A DNA stretch of 64,000 nucleotides from NCBI GenBank assembly GCA_003279935.1, contig QCGL01000002.1:1-64000 (forward strand), written 5' to 3'. The notes beneath the pieces were generated by a model that was given only the letters and a program-made list of their open reading frames with translations, searched no databases and was not told where the DNA came from. Source of the DNA: Prochlorococcus sp. AG-388-A04. Lineage in GTDB: Bacteria > Cyanobacteriota > Cyanobacteriia > PCC-6307 > Cyanobiaceae. The position numbers and the translations under genes are program-made. Positions 19,320 through 30,401 of this stretch are shown here, one piece after another; the stretch's first letter is position 1, and each line of letters opens with the position of its first letter.

Positions 19320-19796
19320 CTAATTTAAATTTTTGATTAAAGAACCCATCTCAATTGCTTGTAAAGCATAATTCCAACCTAGGTTATTTTTTATCCCAGC
19401 TCTTTCTAAAGCCTGTTGCATACTATCAGTAGTTAAAACACCAAAAATAATTGGGACATTATTTTCATATGAAACTTGTGAAATTCCCTTACTAGCCTCA
19501 GAAATAACGACATCATAATGAGAAGTTTCTCCTCTAATAACAGCACCAAGAGCAATTACAACGTCATAGTTAGATTTTTTTAAAAGTGTTTTAGCTGCTA
19601 TTGGCAGTTCAAATGATCCAGGAACCCACACAATATCAAGTTCTTTACTTGTTTCTGAAGTATCTAAACCATGCCTTTTAAGACAATCAAGACACCCAGA
19701 TAATATTTTATTGGTAATTAAATCATTAAATCTTGCTACAACTATACCTACTTTTAAAGTAGAAGCATTGTTAAAAGATCCCTCAAAGATAGTCAT
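19320..19796 (-). CDS. ribH: 6,7-dimethyl-8-ribityllumazine synthase
   Basis: Condenses 5-amino-6-ribitylaminouracil with dihydroxybutanone phosphate in the penultimate riboflavin step; family members form 60-mer or pentamer shells. The 158-residue protein shows the substrate loop V-P-G-S-F-E-L-P at 58-65 and the signature [12 protein letters not shown] at 84-95 with catalytic His93. It lies about 50 bp downstream of psbZ on the same strand, so the two may share a transcript. No FMN riboswitch is evident in the spacer. Confidence 0.95.
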   Translation of the reverse strand: MTIFEGSFNNASTLKVGIVVARFNDLITNKILSGCLDCLKRHGLDTSETSKELDIVWVPGSFELPIAAKTLLKKSNYDVVIALGAVIRGETSHYDVVISEASKGISQVSYENNVPIIFGVLTTDSMQQALERAGIKNNLGWNYALQAIEMGSLIKNLN

Positions 19797-19845
19797 TAAA
19801 TTTTCTTTCTTATCTATCTACACTCTCATGAAAAGGGTACTAAGT

Positions 19846-20043
19846 TCAAACTAAGGCTGAAACAATCCCTGTAGCAAAAACTAAAACCACCCAAACTGCA
19901 GCGATAGAATATATTTTTCTTCTACTTTCTTTCTGTCCATCTTCAGTAGAAGGTTGAGTTACATATAAAACAGGAACTCCTACTACCGCGATAAGAGAAG
20001 CAAATAAAAGAGCATTTACGAAGAAAAAATTAACTGCCTGCAT
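19846..20043 (-). CDS. psbZ: Photosystem II protein PsbZ (Ycf9)
   Basis: Low-molecular-weight photosystem II core subunit with two transmembrane helices; it stabilises peripheral antenna contacts and influences energy dissipation. The 65-residue protein has helices at about 8-29 and 43-63 separated by a charged loop containing Gln-Lys-Glu-Ser-Arg-Arg. This matches PsbZ in length (about 62 aa) and in the P-V-L-Y-V segment. A TATAAT lies 23 bp before the start codon. mutS is divergent. This is a direct marker of an oxygenic phototroph. Confidence 0.93.
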   Translation of the reverse strand: MQAVNFFFVNALLFASLIAVVGVPVLYVTQPSTEDGQKESRRKIYSIAAVWVVLVFATGIVSALV

Positions 20044-20065
20044 GATTCAAACTTATTTTTAAATA

Positions 20066-20071
20066 ATTATA
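20066..20071 (-). promoter_or_regulatory. Candidate psbZ -10 element
   Basis: A perfect TATAAT on the minus strand, 23 bp upstream of the psbZ ATG, would give a leader of roughly 15 nt. A weak TTTTCA lies 15 bp further upstream. Cyanobacterial photosynthesis promoters often rely on the -10 alone, but in such A+T-rich DNA a match can arise by chance. Confidence 0.4.
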
Positions 20072-20186
20072 GTTACTATATTCCCATGAAAATGAATATT
20101 TTTGGAGAAAATTTACATACTTTTAGTTAGTTTTAAAATGCAAAATTAAAATTAGTTCCTAATATCTATTTAGAAATGATAAAAAG

Positions 20187-22934
20187 ATGGAAGAAGATAC
20201 AATAATTCAGAGGGATTTATTTGTAATTAATCATGAACTTAAACGCCCAAAAAACTCAAGTCAAATTCCTGAAGATCTATCTACTGAAGAATTAAAAAAA
20301 GAGTCGCAGAAAAGGCCTAGAAAAAGAAAAAATTCTACTAATTTAATAAACAAATTCAAAAATAATTCAAATTCCGAAAGAAAAAATGATTGTATTAATG
20401 AAAAATCTTACAGTTATAAAACTGTTGAAAAACAAAAACTAACTCCAATTCTCAAACATTATGTGACATTAAAAGAAGAAAACAGCAATAGATTGTTGTT
20501 ATATAGATTAGGTGACTTTTTTGAATGTTTTTTTGAAGATGCTGTATTCATATCTAACCTCTTAGAAATAACTTTAACAAGCAAAGATGCAGGTAAAGAT
20601 ATTGGTAAAATTCCTATGGCAGGAGTCCCTCATCATGCAATGGAGAGATACTGCGCCGAATTGATTAAAAAAAACCATTCAGTAGTTATATGTGATCAGT
20701 TAGAAAAAAGTACTGGAAATTACGGAACACCACTGAAAAGAGGAATAACAAGAATAATTACGCCAGGGACTGTAATTGAAGAAGGGATGTTGGTTGCAAA
20801 AAAAAATAATTGGATAACTGCAATCCACTTATCAGAAAACATTTCAGAAGATTTATATGAATGGGGTATTTCAAGAGCTGATGTGAGTACAGGAGAATTA
20901 TTAACAATGGAGGGACAATCAATCTCTAAATTATTCGATGAAATTATTAAATTAGATACATCAGAAATCATCATAGGAAGTAATGAAGAGAAAAAGTTAT
21001 TAGAAAACCAAAATCAACAAATTACATATACTGTCACCCAAGAAACTTTTTTCAGTATTAATGAAGCATCTTCAACTATAAAAAATTATTTTCAAATTCT
21101 TAGTTTAGAGGGCCTAGGACTCAAGCATTTAAATAATGCGACTAAAGCACTTGGTGGATTACTAAATTATTTAGAGAAAATCAATCCTTCAAATTTAGAG
21201 AATGATTCTTCTTTAAAAATTTCTTTAGATTTTCCACAAATACAATTTCCAAAAGATCATTTAATTATTGATTATCAAACTCAAAAAAATTTAGAAATAA
21301 AAAATACACAAAGAGAAAATAATTATACTGGTTCACTTCTGTGGAGTATTGATAGAACGTATACCTGTATGGGTGCAAGATGTTTAAGAAGATGGATAGA
21401 CTCTCCGTTATTAAATATTGATGAAATTAATAAAAGACAAAATATTATTTCAAACTTTTTAGAGTCTAAAAAGTTACGGACAGAAACCCAAAATATACTT
21501 AGAGCAATGGGTGATTTAGAGAGACTTTCAGGGAGAGCATGTGCGGGGCATGCCAGTCCAAGAGATTTAATTGCAATCTCAGAGGGGTTAAAAAAATTAC
21601 CTAGATTAAAGTCAATTGTTGAATTATTTAAGTATGAAACCCCAGCCTGGACGAATCAATTAAAAAGTATTGATAATGAGCTTTTAGAGTTAGCCGATCT
21701 AATAAGCTTCAAGCTAGTAGAAAATCCACCTTTAAATACTAGTGAAGGAGGCATTATCCATGATGGGGTTGATAATGTGTTGGATGGCTTACGTAATTTA
21801 ATAGACGACTACTCAGATTGGTTGAATCAAGAAGAATTAAAAGAAAGAAAAATGAGTAAAATATCAAATTTAAAAATTCAATTCCATAAAAACTTTGGTT
21901 ATTACATATCAATTAATAAATCTAAAGTTAATTTAGCACCTGCTCATTGGATTAAAAGGCAAACTCTTACTAATGAGGAAAGATATGTAACCACAGAAAT
22001 CAAGAATAGAGAAAGTAAAATATTTCAAGTCAAAAATCGCGCGGCTGCTAAAGAATATGAATTATTTTGCGAAGTAAGAAATCTTGTATCTTCCAAAACA
22101 AAAAGGATTAGATCCGTAGCAAAAGCTATTGCCTGTATAGATGCATTACTTGGTTTAGCAATTACATCATTAGAAAATAATTTCATAAAACCGACTATTT
22201 CACCCATTACTAATTCAACAGACCAACAAAGCACAAAGATTATTGGAGGAAGGAATCCTATAGTTGAACAACTATTAACAAATAGACAATTTATATCTAA
22301 TGATATTTTGTTTAATAATAAGCAAAAATTAATAATATTAACTGGTCCAAATGCAAGTGGAAAGAGTTGCTTTATTAGACAAATAGGATTAATACAAATT
22401 CTGGCTCAAATTGGAAGCTTCGTCCCTGCAAGCAAAGCCGATATTCAAATTGTAGATCGAATATTTACAAGAATTGGAGCCGTAGATGATCAATCAACTG
22501 GACAATCGACATTCATGGTAGAAATGTCAGAGACAGCATCAATACTAAATCAAGCGACATCAAACTCTCTTGTCTTACTTGATGAGATAGGAAGAGGGAC
22601 CTCTACTTTTGACGGGCTATCCATAGCATGGTCAGTAAGTGAATATCTTGCAAAAAAAATTGTATGTAATACAATCTTTGCTACTCATTATCATGAACTA
22701 AATTATCTTAAAAATACAAATACAAACGTAGAAAATTTTCAGGTATTAGTGAAGCAAAAGAAAGATCAACTATTTTTTTGTCATAAAATTGAAAAAGGTG
22801 GTGCGAACAAAAGTTATGGAATTGAAGCCGCTAAGTTAGCCGGGGTTCCTAAAGAAGTTATTAATAAAGCTATATTAGTTTTAGATTATTTAGAAAAAAA
22901 TAATCGGTTGAATGCTCAAATTAAAATTAAATAG
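20187..22934 (+). CDS. mutS: DNA mismatch repair protein MutS
   Basis: Recognises mismatches and small loops and recruits the repair machinery. The 915-residue protein has a mismatch-reading N-terminal domain with the Phe-X-Glu motif in GDFFE (Phe111, Glu113). Connector, lever and clamp domains follow, then an ABC-type ATPase with Walker [10 protein letters not shown] at 719-727, the signature S-T-F-M-V-E-M, Walker [12 protein letters not shown] and the switch histidines in A-T-H-Y-H-E-L. The first about 80 residues are a Lys/Arg/Asn-rich extension not found in E. coli MutS. It is MutS1, not MutS2, since no Smr domain follows. It is divergent from psbZ. Confidence 0.96.
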   Translation: MEEDTIIQRDLFVINHELKRPKNSSQIPEDLSTEELKKESQKRPRKRKNSTNLINKFKNNSNSERKNDCINEKSYSYKTVEKQKLTPILKHYVTLKEENSNRLLLYRLGDFFECFFEDAVFISNLLEITLTSKDAGKDIGKIPMAGVPHHAMERYCAELIKKNHSVVICDQLEKSTGNYGTPLKRGITRIITPGTVIEEGMLVAKKNNWITAIHLSENISEDLYEWGISRADVSTGELLTMEGQSISKLFDEIIKLDTSEIIIGSNEEKKLLENQNQQITYTVTQETFFSINEASSTIKNYFQILSLEGLGLKHLNNATKALGGLLNYLEKINPSNLENDSSLKISLDFPQIQFPKDHLIIDYQTQKNLEIKNTQRENNYTGSLLWSIDRTYTCMGARCLRRWIDSPLLNIDEINKRQNIISNFLESKKLRTETQNILRAMGDLERLSGRACAGHASPRDLIAISEGLKKLPRLKSIVELFKYETPAWTNQLKSIDNELLELADLISFKLVENPPLNTSEGGIIHDGVDNVLDGLRNLIDDYSDWLNQEELKERKMSKISNLKIQFHKNFGYYISINKSKVNLAPAHWIKRQTLTNEERYVTTEIKNRESKIFQVKNRAAAKEYELFCEVRNLVSSKTKRIRSVAKAIACIDALLGLAITSLENNFIKPTISPITNSTDQQSTKIIGGRNPIVEQLLTNRQFISNDILFNNKQKLIILTGPNASGKSCFIRQIGLIQILAQIGSFVPASKADIQIVDRIFTRIGAVDDQSTGQSTFMVEMSETASILNQATSNSLVLLDEIGRGTSTFDGLSIAWSVSEYLAKKIVCNTIFATHYHELNYLKNTNTNVENFQVLVKQKKDQLFFCHKIEKGGANKSYGIEAAKLAGVPKEVINKAILVLDYLEKNNRLNAQIKIK

Positions 22935-22963
22935 AATTTTAAACAGATTATATAAAAATTATT

Positions 22964-23587
22964 TTAAATAGTTTCTCTTAATAAGGCATTAACAGCTGCT
23001 GCGGCCATTGCAGCCCCTCCTCTCGTAGAGTTCATAACAATTCTAGGATAATTAGTGTTGAGTAATTTATTTTTACTTTGCCTAACACCAATAAAACCGA
23101 CAGGCATTCCAATAATTAAACTAGGAATCTGTTGTGAATGCTGTATAGTCTCTAATAAATTGACTAATGCCGTTGGAGAACTTCCAATAACAATAATTGG
23201 CGATTGACTTCCTGAATTTTTAGCAGATAATTCAATCCAACCTTTTTCTATCCCATAAGCAGTTTTAGTCAACCCTGATAAATCTCTATCATCAAACCAA
23301 TGTTTCGCCGAAACAACTGAGTTGCCGTTTGTATTTTTTGCCATTGATTTAATAGCTGCTGCAGCCATATCAGTATCAGTCAATATTGGTGCTCCAGCTT
23401 TAAGAGATTTAACACCTTTTTCGCACGCCCCTTCACTAAACTCCAAAAGCTTCTGAATATTAAAATCACCTGAAGTATGCACTAATCTTTCTAAAACTTT
23501 ATTTTCCAAGTAATTAAAATTATTTTTAATCAAATTAGATTTAATAAACCTAATACTTTCTAAAAAAATAGGATGATCTTTTATCAT
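22964..23587 (-). CDS. cobH: Precorrin-8X methylmutase
   Basis: Moves the C-11 methyl to C-12, converting precorrin-8X to hydrogenobyrinic acid (or the cobalt analogue, CbiC) in corrin synthesis. The 207-residue protein contains the family motifs: D-T-D-M-A-A-A-A-I at about 73, I-V-I-G-S-S-P-T-A-L at about 133, G-M-P-V-G-F-I-G at about 161, and the C-terminal S-T-R-G-G-A-A-M-A-A-A-A-V-N-A-L-L. Prochlorococcus is known to make its own pseudocobalamin, which fits. The gene stands apart from other cob genes, convergent with mutS and divergent from holA. Confidence 0.94.
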   Translation of the reverse strand: MIKDHPIFLESIRFIKSNLIKNNFNYLENKVLERLVHTSGDFNIQKLLEFSEGACEKGVKSLKAGAPILTDTDMAAAAIKSMAKNTNGNSVVSAKHWFDDRDLSGLTKTAYGIEKGWIELSAKNSGSQSPIIVIGSSPTALVNLLETIQHSQQIPSLIIGMPVGFIGVRQSKNKLLNTNYPRIVMNSTRGGAAMAAAAVNALLRETI

Positions 23588-23649
23588 TAAAATCTATTTT
23601 ACTTTATCTTAAAGAAAGCATAATTATAATAAGATTCTTTTTTGCAAAT

Positions 23650-24651
23650 ATGCCAATTCAAATAATATGGGGAAATGATTTAAATGCAAGTAATAAGTTT
23701 ATAAAAAAAATAATTGATGAAAAAGTATCCAAAACATGGGGAGAAATAAATATTAGTTACTTAAATGGTGATGATGATAATCAAATAAAACAAGCATTTG
23801 ATGAAATACTAACACCTCCTTTGGGGGATGGATCTCGAGTAGTTGTATTAAAAAATAACCCATTATTCACAAATAAAAATGAGGAAATAAGACTCAAATT
23901 TGAAAAAATTTATCAAAACATTCCAAGTAACACTTACTTTCTTTTACAAAATACAAAAAAACCAGATTCAAGACTAAAGAGTACAAAATTTATTCAAAAT
24001 TTAATAAAAAAAGATTTAGCAATTGAAACCTCATTTTCATTGCCCGATATCTGGGATTTTGAAGGCCAGAAAAGATACTTAGAATGCACAGCAAATTCGA
24101 TGAATATTCATCTAGGTAAAGGGACCGCTGATTTAATTATTAATTCAGTAGGAAATGATAGTTTTAACTTAGTTAGCGAATTATCTAAAGCAAAGATATA
24201 TCTATCTGCAATAAATAATAACGAAAACAAAGAACTTATTATAGAAAGTGATGATGTAAAAAAAATATTCAATGATCAACAGTCAAATATTTTTAAAATA
24301 ATCGATCATCTATTACAAAATAGTATTAGTGATGGTCTTATAGAAATCTATTATTTATTAAAAAAAGGAGAACCTGCTTTAAGGCTCAATGCGGGATTAA
24401 TAAGTCAAATCAGAATGCATACCATAGTAAAATTACTTCATAAATCTGGTGAGCAAGATTTATCAAAAATATGCAAACTTGCAAATATATCTAACCCAAA
24501 AAGAATTTTTTTTATCCGTAAAAAAGTAAACAATATATCCTCAGATTTCTTAATTAAATTGATGAGTACTTTATTAGATATTGAATCATCACTAAAAAAA
24601 GGCAATAATCCTATTAATGTATTTACGGAAAATCTCGTTAACTTAAGTTAA
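23650..24651 (+). CDS. holA: DNA polymerase III subunit delta
   Basis: Clamp-loader subunit that opens the beta sliding clamp. The 333-residue protein has the weakly conserved HolA layout: an N-terminal RecA-like domain without a P-loop (PIQIIWGNDLNASNKFIKKI), a helical lid region, and a C-terminal collar domain containing G-E-P-A-L-R-L-N-A-G-L-I-S-Q-I-R at about 247. Sequence conservation is low across the family, so the call rests on these landmarks and on the place upstream of lysC. dnaX, encoding another loader subunit, lies about 14 kb away. Confidence 0.85.
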   Translation: MPIQIIWGNDLNASNKFIKKIIDEKVSKTWGEINISYLNGDDDNQIKQAFDEILTPPLGDGSRVVVLKNNPLFTNKNEEIRLKFEKIYQNIPSNTYFLLQNTKKPDSRLKSTKFIQNLIKKDLAIETSFSLPDIWDFEGQKRYLECTANSMNIHLGKGTADLIINSVGNDSFNLVSELSKAKIYLSAINNNENKELIIESDDVKKIFNDQQSNIFKIIDHLLQNSISDGLIEIYYLLKKGEPALRLNAGLISQIRMHTIVKLLHKSGEQDLSKICKLANISNPKRIFFIRKKVNNISSDFLIKLMSTLLDIESSLKKGNNPINVFTENLVNLS

Positions 24652-24690
24652 TCAAATATTAAGTTTAATAATTTATATTATGATTTAATT

Positions 24691-26451
24691 ATGGCTTTAT
24701 TAATCAAAAAATTTGGTGGCACATCTGTTCAAGATATAACAAAAATTAAGGCGATTGCACAAAGTATTATTCAAAGTAAAGAAGCTGGTAATGATATCGT
24801 CGTAGTTGTATCTGCAATGGGTCATTCTACAGATCACTTAAATAAGTTAGCAGAATCAATCAGCAAAAATCCCAATAGTCGAGAATTAGATATGCTCCTC
24901 TCTACAGGGGAGCAAGTAACTATGGCACTTCTATCAATGTCATTAAATGAATATGGGATTCCTGCAATATCTTTGACAGGTAGCCAAGTGGGAATTGTTA
25001 CTGAATCAATTCATGGAAAAGCAAGAATTCTGGATATCAAAACAGAACGAATACATAACTATATTAATCAAGGTTATGTAGTAGTAGTTGCAGGGTTTCA
25101 AGGCTCAACGCTTAGTCATACTGGATCAATGGAAATCACAACTTTGGGAAGAGGGGGTTCAGATACTTCAGCAGTAGCACTATCCACAGCATTAGGTGCA
25201 GAAACTTGCGAGATATATACAGATGTTCCTGGAGTTCTTACCACTGATCCAAGAATTGTACCCAATGCAAAATTATTAGATATTATTAGTTGTGAAGAGA
25301 TGCTAGAACTTGCGAGTGTGGGTGCTTCAGTACTTCATCCAAGAGCTGTAGAAATTGCTCGCAATTATGGAATTAAATTATATGTGAAATCGAGTCAAAC
25401 CCTCTCAAATGGCACTCTTCTACATAGCAAAATTAAACCATTAGCTCTAAAAAGAGGAGGGTTAGAATTAACAAAGACTGTTAATAGTCTTGAAGTATTA
25501 GAAAAGCAAACCGTATTTAGTATTTCCAAACTACCTGACAGACCTGGAATTGCAGCTCAAATATTTGAAACCTTGTCTGAAGCGAACATTAATGTTGATT
25601 TAATAATCCAAGCGACACATGATGGGAAGAGTAATGATATTGCATTTACAGTTAATGATTTTGAGTTAACCAAAACAATTGATCAATGTAAATTAATAAC
25701 AAATCAATTAGGTGGCGAATATGATTTCAAAAAAAATATGACTAAATTAAGTATTCAAGGAGCTGGAATAATGGGGAGACCAAGTGTATCTGCTGATTTA
25801 TTTGATACTTTATCCCAAGCAAACATAAATGTAAGATTAATAGCTACCAGCGAAATCAAAGTCAGCTGCGTAATTGATATTGACAATATTCCAAAAGCTA
25901 TTAGATATGTCAGTGAAAAATTTAAATTATCTGATAAACAAATATTTATTAATCCAGTAATTGAGAGAGAAGATCAGCCTGAGGTAAGAGGAATTGCATT
26001 AGATAAAAATCAAGTTCAAGTAAGCATTCGTAACCTACCTGATAAACCCGGGGTGGCAGCTTCAATATGTTTAGCTCTCGCAGAGAATAATTTAATTTTT
26101 GATACTATTGTGCAATCTGAAAGGTTAACATCTTTAAAAACCAAAGACATAAGTTTTACCATGAGCAAGCAAGATAGAGAAAGAGCTAATACAATTTTCC
26201 ACTCTTTAACAAAAAAATTGGCAGGATCATTTATCGAAGATGGACCAGCCATAGCAAAAGTAAGCACAGTTGGAGCTGGAATGGCATTTAAGGTTGGAAC
26301 AGCTGGGAAAATTTTTAGAGCACTTGCTAATAAAAATATTAATATTGAAATGATTGCTACAAGTGAAATAAGAACTTCTTGTATTGTCTTAGAAAAAGAT
26401 TGTGACCAATCAGTTAATGCAATTCATTCATATTTCCAATTAGATAAATAA
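24691..26451 (+). CDS. lysC: Aspartate kinase with four ACT domains
   Basis: Phosphorylates aspartate, the first step toward lysine, threonine and methionine. The 586-residue protein has an N-terminal kinase domain with KKFGGTSV at 6-13, L-L-S-T-G-E-Q at about 70 and G-R-G-G-S-D-T-S at about 154. Two tandem pairs of ACT domains follow (about 260-425 and 440-586), each pair showing D-K/R-P-G-I/V-A-A and the I-A-T-S-E-I motif. The duplicated regulatory region is the cyanobacterial form, and feedback inhibition by lysine and threonine is expected from the family. It is convergent with uvrB (8-bp gap); asd and dapA lie 6-8 kb away. Confidence 0.95.
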   Translation: MALLIKKFGGTSVQDITKIKAIAQSIIQSKEAGNDIVVVVSAMGHSTDHLNKLAESISKNPNSRELDMLLSTGEQVTMALLSMSLNEYGIPAISLTGSQVGIVTESIHGKARILDIKTERIHNYINQGYVVVVAGFQGSTLSHTGSMEITTLGRGGSDTSAVALSTALGAETCEIYTDVPGVLTTDPRIVPNAKLLDIISCEEMLELASVGASVLHPRAVEIARNYGIKLYVKSSQTLSNGTLLHSKIKPLALKRGGLELTKTVNSLEVLEKQTVFSISKLPDRPGIAAQIFETLSEANINVDLIIQATHDGKSNDIAFTVNDFELTKTIDQCKLITNQLGGEYDFKKNMTKLSIQGAGIMGRPSVSADLFDTLSQANINVRLIATSEIKVSCVIDIDNIPKAIRYVSEKFKLSDKQIFINPVIEREDQPEVRGIALDKNQVQVSIRNLPDKPGVAASICLALAENNLIFDTIVQSERLTSLKTKDISFTMSKQDRERANTIFHSLTKKLAGSFIEDGPAIAKVSTVGAGMAFKVGTAGKIFRALANKNINIEMIATSEIRTSCIVLEKDCDQSVNAIHSYFQLDK

Positions 26452-26459
26452 ATAATTAT

Positions 26460-28499
26460 TTAAGTATTTCTAGATAATTTTTGCCTGAGTTTCTTAATTC
26501 TATCTCTAAGATTTGCAGCCTCTTCAAAATTTAGTTCTTTTGCTGCATCTTTCATTTTATTTTCTAACTTATCAATTAAGCTAGGCATTTCATCTAGTAA
26601 ACATTGATTATCCTTAGCATTTAAAATATCGTCCGTTTTATTACTAACAATGTTTATCAGATCTTTAGATAATCCTCCAGTATCTAATTTTCTGGAAAGC
26701 TCTAAAAAAGATAATATTGAATTTTCAATTTTCTTACCTGCAGGTTTTGGAGTAATGCCATTGATTTGATTATATTTTTTTTGAATAGTTCTTCTTCTAT
26801 CAGTTTCAGATATCGCTCTTTTCATTGATTCAGTAAAGTTATCTGCATAAAGTAAAGCAACCCCCTCAACATGTCTTGCCGCTCTTCCAATAGTTTGAAT
26901 TAGGGATCGCTCTGCTCTCAAAAAGCCCTCTTTATCAGCATCTAAAATAGCAACCAAAGAAACTTCAGGGAGATCAAGACCTTCTCTTAGCAAATTTACT
27001 CCAACCAATACATCATATTCACCCAATCTAAGATCTTGAATAATCTCTATCCTTTCAATCGAATGAATTTCAGAATGCAAATATCTCACCCTTACTTTAT
27101 TGTCAGATAAAAAATCCGTAAGATCTTCTGCCATCCTTTTTGTAAGAGTAGTAACCAATACTCTCTGGTTCTTTTTAGCTCTAACTCTTATTTCTGATAA
27201 AAGATCATCTATTTGTCCATCACTAGGCCTTACATCAATTATGGGATCTAAAACCCCTGTAGGTCTAATAACCTGTTCAATAAACTTGCCTTCGCATTGA
27301 TCCAACTCCCATTGGCCAGGGGTTGCACTAATAAACAATGTCTGTCTGGATTTTTCCCAAAACTCTTCACACTTTAAAGGTCTATTATCTGCAGCACTCG
27401 GTAATCTAAAACCATGATCTATTAATACTTTTTTTCTAGCTTGATCTCCGTTATACATTGCATGTAATTGCGGACATGTTACGTGACTTTCATCAACTAC
27501 TAATAACCAATCTTTTGGGAAATAATCTATTAGACATTCTGGAGGAGTTCCTTCTTCTCTACCAGCCAAATGACGTGCATAATTTTCAACACCATTACAA
27601 TATCCAACTTCTCTTAGCATTTCCAAATCATATTTTGTGCGCTGCTCTAAACGCTGCGCCTCCAACAACTTGCCTTCATAAGCAAATTTATCGAGTTGTT
27701 CTTTTAATTCATTTCTAATAGCACTAATGGCAGAATCTAGTCTCTCTTTTGGAGTGACAAAATGCTTGGCTGGATAAACACTCACTTGATCAAGACTCTC
27801 AAGAATCTCTCCAGTTAATGGATCAACAAATCTAATAGCCTCAATCTCATCTCCAAATAATTCAATTCTTATCAATCTGTCTTCATAAGCTGGTCCAATT
27901 TCTAATACATCTCCCTTAATTCTAAATCTACCTCTCGTAATTTCTGTATCATTTCTTGTATATTGATTATCCACAAGCGCTCTTAGAGAAGAACGTAAAT
28001 CTATAGATTCACCAACAGCAAATTTAACAGCAGCTTTTAAATATTCACTTGGTATTCCTAAACCATAAATACAACTAATAGATGCAACAACAATTACATC
28101 CTTCCTCTCAAATAATGATCTAGTAGCCGAATGCCTGAGCATATCAATCTCTTCATTAATTGAAGCAGTTTTTGCTATGTAAGTATCGCTTACTGGTACA
28201 TAAGCTTCTGGCTGATAATAATCATAGTAAGAGATAAAGTATTCAACAGCATTCTTAGGAAAAAACTGCCTTAATTCATTACATAATTGAGCTGCTAAAG
28301 TTTTATTATGAGCCAGAATAAGTGCTGGTCTTCCAGTTTGCTGAATTACATTAGCAATAGTAAAAGTTTTTCCCGTTCCAGTTGCTCCCAAAAGGGTCTG
28401 AAACTCTTCGCCACTATTAACTCCTTGAACTAACTTCTTAATGGCTTTAGGTTGATCACCATTTGGTTGATAAGGTGCTTGAAGCTTATAGTTATTCAT
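26460..28499 (-). CDS. uvrB: UvrABC system protein B
   Basis: Damage-verifying helicase-like subunit of nucleotide excision repair, which loads onto DNA with UvrA and recruits UvrC. The 679-residue protein has Walker A GATGTGKT at 38-45, the beta-hairpin region with Y-D-Y-Y-Q-P-E-A-Y at about 92, D-E-S-H-V-T, helicase motif [10 protein letters not shown], and a C-terminal UVR domain (about 638-672) that binds UvrC. It is complete and typical in length. ycf23 lies just upstream on the same strand with a short gap, so cotranscription is possible. Confidence 0.97.
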   Translation of the reverse strand: MNNYKLQAPYQPNGDQPKAIKKLVQGVNSGEEFQTLLGATGTGKTFTIANVIQQTGRPALILAHNKTLAAQLCNELRQFFPKNAVEYFISYYDYYQPEAYVPVSDTYIAKTASINEEIDMLRHSATRSLFERKDVIVVASISCIYGLGIPSEYLKAAVKFAVGESIDLRSSLRALVDNQYTRNDTEITRGRFRIKGDVLEIGPAYEDRLIRIELFGDEIEAIRFVDPLTGEILESLDQVSVYPAKHFVTPKERLDSAISAIRNELKEQLDKFAYEGKLLEAQRLEQRTKYDLEMLREVGYCNGVENYARHLAGREEGTPPECLIDYFPKDWLLVVDESHVTCPQLHAMYNGDQARKKVLIDHGFRLPSAADNRPLKCEEFWEKSRQTLFISATPGQWELDQCEGKFIEQVIRPTGVLDPIIDVRPSDGQIDDLLSEIRVRAKKNQRVLVTTLTKRMAEDLTDFLSDNKVRVRYLHSEIHSIERIEIIQDLRLGEYDVLVGVNLLREGLDLPEVSLVAILDADKEGFLRAERSLIQTIGRAARHVEGVALLYADNFTESMKRAISETDRRRTIQKKYNQINGITPKPAGKKIENSILSFLELSRKLDTGGLSKDLINIVSNKTDDILNAKDNQCLLDEMPSLIDKLENKMKDAAKELNFEEAANLRDRIKKLRQKLSRNT

Positions 28500-28528
28500 T
28501 CATCTAATAACTTAAGATTTTTTATATC

Positions 28529-29305
28529 TTAGGAAACTTTTTCTTTAATCATTGAATTTTTCAAAGATTCTTTTAGGCCTCTAACAACAGCAACCATTGA
28601 TATTAAATCATCTAATTTATTTACTACAGATCCAACTCCCACTGCAGAAGCTCCACATGATACTGCTAAAGGACATGTTACCTCACTTAAACCTGAAGCA
28701 CTCATGATAGGAATATTAATAGACTGTTTCTCAAATTCCTTGAATATTGCAAAAGTAGCCGCCAAAGTAGGTACTGACTTTTCTAATAATCCTTGAATTC
28801 CTGAGCTATATGGGTTAGAACTTTTGCCTCCTTCAGTTTGAATAATATCAGCGCCTTCAAGAACTAATTTAATTGCAAGATCTACTTGTTTATCAATAGG
28901 CATATTATGAGGAACTGTCACTGATAGAGGAATATTAGGTAAAAGATCTTTAGTTTCTTTTGTAAGATTTAAAATTTTCTCCTCCGAAAAAGTAATTCCT
29001 TGGTCATAAAAACTATCGTAATTGCCTATTTCTATTAAAGAAGCTCCTGCCTTAACTGAATTTATAAAAGACTTAGGCTCTACGGAACTTACGCAAATTG
29101 GTAATGGTGAAATCCCAATCGCGGATTCAACTAATTCAGGTTTACAAGCTATATCAATTAAATCGGCTCCGCCCATCGAGGCTGCTTCTACAATTTTATT
29201 AACAGTTTGGGTTTCAAAATTACTTAATCCTGAAATAACTTTGAGCAAAGATTTACTGCTAAGCTCTTCTTGAATTTTTTGTGGCAAAAGATTAATCAGA
29301 CTCAT
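28529..29305 (-). CDS. ycf23: Ycf23-like protein (DUF561, TIM-barrel-like)
   Basis: Conserved in cyanobacteria and in red-lineage plastids as Ycf23; the biochemical role is not established. From the ATG at 29305 the product has 258 residues with repeated beta-alpha units of a TIM-barrel-like fold: K-V-I-S-G-L near residue 18, G-G-A-D-L-I-D-I-A-C, P-I-C-V-S-S-V-E-P, L-S-V-T-V-P-H, G-A-D-I-I-Q-T-E-G-G and P-I-M-S-A-S-G-L. Alternative in-frame starts at 29338 and 29389 exist. The latter would leave 1 bp before the divergent tilS ATG, so I favour 29305 or 29338. Confidence 0.85.
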   Translation of the reverse strand: MSLINLLPQKIQEELSSKSLLKVISGLSNFETQTVNKIVEAASMGGADLIDIACKPELVESAIGISPLPICVSSVEPKSFINSVKAGASLIEIGNYDSFYDQGITFSEEKILNLTKETKDLLPNIPLSVTVPHNMPIDKQVDLAIKLVLEGADIIQTEGGKSSNPYSSGIQGLLEKSVPTLAATFAIFKEFEKQSINIPIMSASGLSEVTCPLAVSCGASAVGVGSVVNKLDDLISMVAVVRGLKESLKNSMIKEKVS

Positions 29306-29390
29306 AGATTTGATGAATTTATTACCTGATTGTGACATTGTTTTATTAAAACAGTGAATTTTTAAAAAAATATTATCTGAGTTAAACAAT

Positions 29391-30401
29391 ATGTCTGATA
29401 AAAATTCGTCGCAAAAAAATTGGACATCCTGGCATCATCTCCTGCACAAAGAAATTTTGGGCAATAAAACATTAATTCCTGATGGAGCAAATCTATTAAT
29501 AGCAGTTTCTGGAGGACAAGATTCGATGGCTTTATTGAACCTAATCAACGATATGAAAACGCAACATAATTGGTTTGTGAATGTTTGGCATGGAGATCAT
29601 CAATGGCATGAAAAATCAGCGAAATATGCACTTGAATTGAAAAGTTACTGTAATAAAAAAAATATTTCATTTTTTTTTGATCAAGCAAACAAAAATAATA
29701 TTTCTTCTGAAGAAAAAGCAAGAGATTGGAGATACAAGAAATTAAGTGAAAGAGCAAATCAATTATTAATTGAGAACCAAAAGGAAATTGATATTTACTT
29801 ATTAACGGGTCACACGAATACAGATAATGCAGAAACATTTTTATTAAATTTAGCTAGAGGAAGCAATTATGCAGGACTAAGCTATATCAACAAAAAAAGA
29901 TTACTTAAACATCACATTTTTTTAATAAGACCATTATTGATATTTTCTAGAGAAGATACCAAAAAGTTTTGCCAACTTCAAAACATTCCCATTTGGGAAG
30001 ACCCTACTAACTGCGATCTAACAATTAAGAGAAATATTGTAAGAAAAGAAATTATTCCTATTTTAGAAACTATGTATCCTGGTTGTTCTAAGAGGATAAA
30101 TAGTTTTGCAGAAAAAATGAGCAATTATAAGAATGAGCAAAATGATCTCAGTAAGCTTGCATCCCTTTATTGTGAAGATGCAATTGGTGTAAAGAGGAAA
30201 TTATTAAATAGCTTATGCATTGAAGCAAGATGTACTATTTTAAATACTTTTCTAAAGAAGGATTGTACAAAACAATTAAGCTCAAAAAATTTAACTCATT
30301 TAGCTTCTTCAATTCTTGAGAAAGATAGAGGCAAAATAGATTTACCAGATGGATTTGAGATTGTTTGGAATAAGGACTATATAAGTCTAGAAAAAAACTA
30401 G
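29391..30401 (+). CDS. tilS: tRNA(Ile)-lysidine synthase
   Basis: Modifies C34 of the CAU-anticodon tRNA-Ile to lysidine, so that it reads AUA; this matters in an A+T-rich genome. The 336-residue protein has the PP-loop SGGQDS at 40-45, G-D-H-Q-W-H at about 69, the G-H-T-N-T-D-N-A-E-T motif at about 140, and R-N-I-V-R-K-E-I near 223, all diagnostic. A short C-terminal region follows; the full E. coli-type C-terminal domains are reduced. Its last 4 bp overlap the stop region of the convergent rnj. Confidence 0.93.
   Translation: MSDKNSSQKNWTSWHHLLHKEILGNKTLIPDGANLLIAVSGGQDSMALLNLINDMKTQHNWFVNVWHGDHQWHEKSAKYALELKSYCNKKNISFFFDQANKNNISSEEKARDWRYKKLSERANQLLIENQKEIDIYLLTGHTNTDNAETFLLNLARGSNYAGLSYINKKRLLKHHIFLIRPLLIFSREDTKKFCQLQNIPIWEDPTNCDLTIKRNIVRKEIIPILETMYPGCSKRINSFAEKMSNYKNEQNDLSKLASLYCEDAIGVKRKLLNSLCIEARCTILNTFLKKDCTKQLSSKNLTHLASSILEKDRGKIDLPDGFEIVWNKDYISLEKN

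Noticed and set aside
29306..29389. Longest possible start for the Ycf23-like gene
   Set aside because: It would leave one base between divergent ATG codons with no room for regulation; internal ATGs at 29338 or 29305 fit homologues better.
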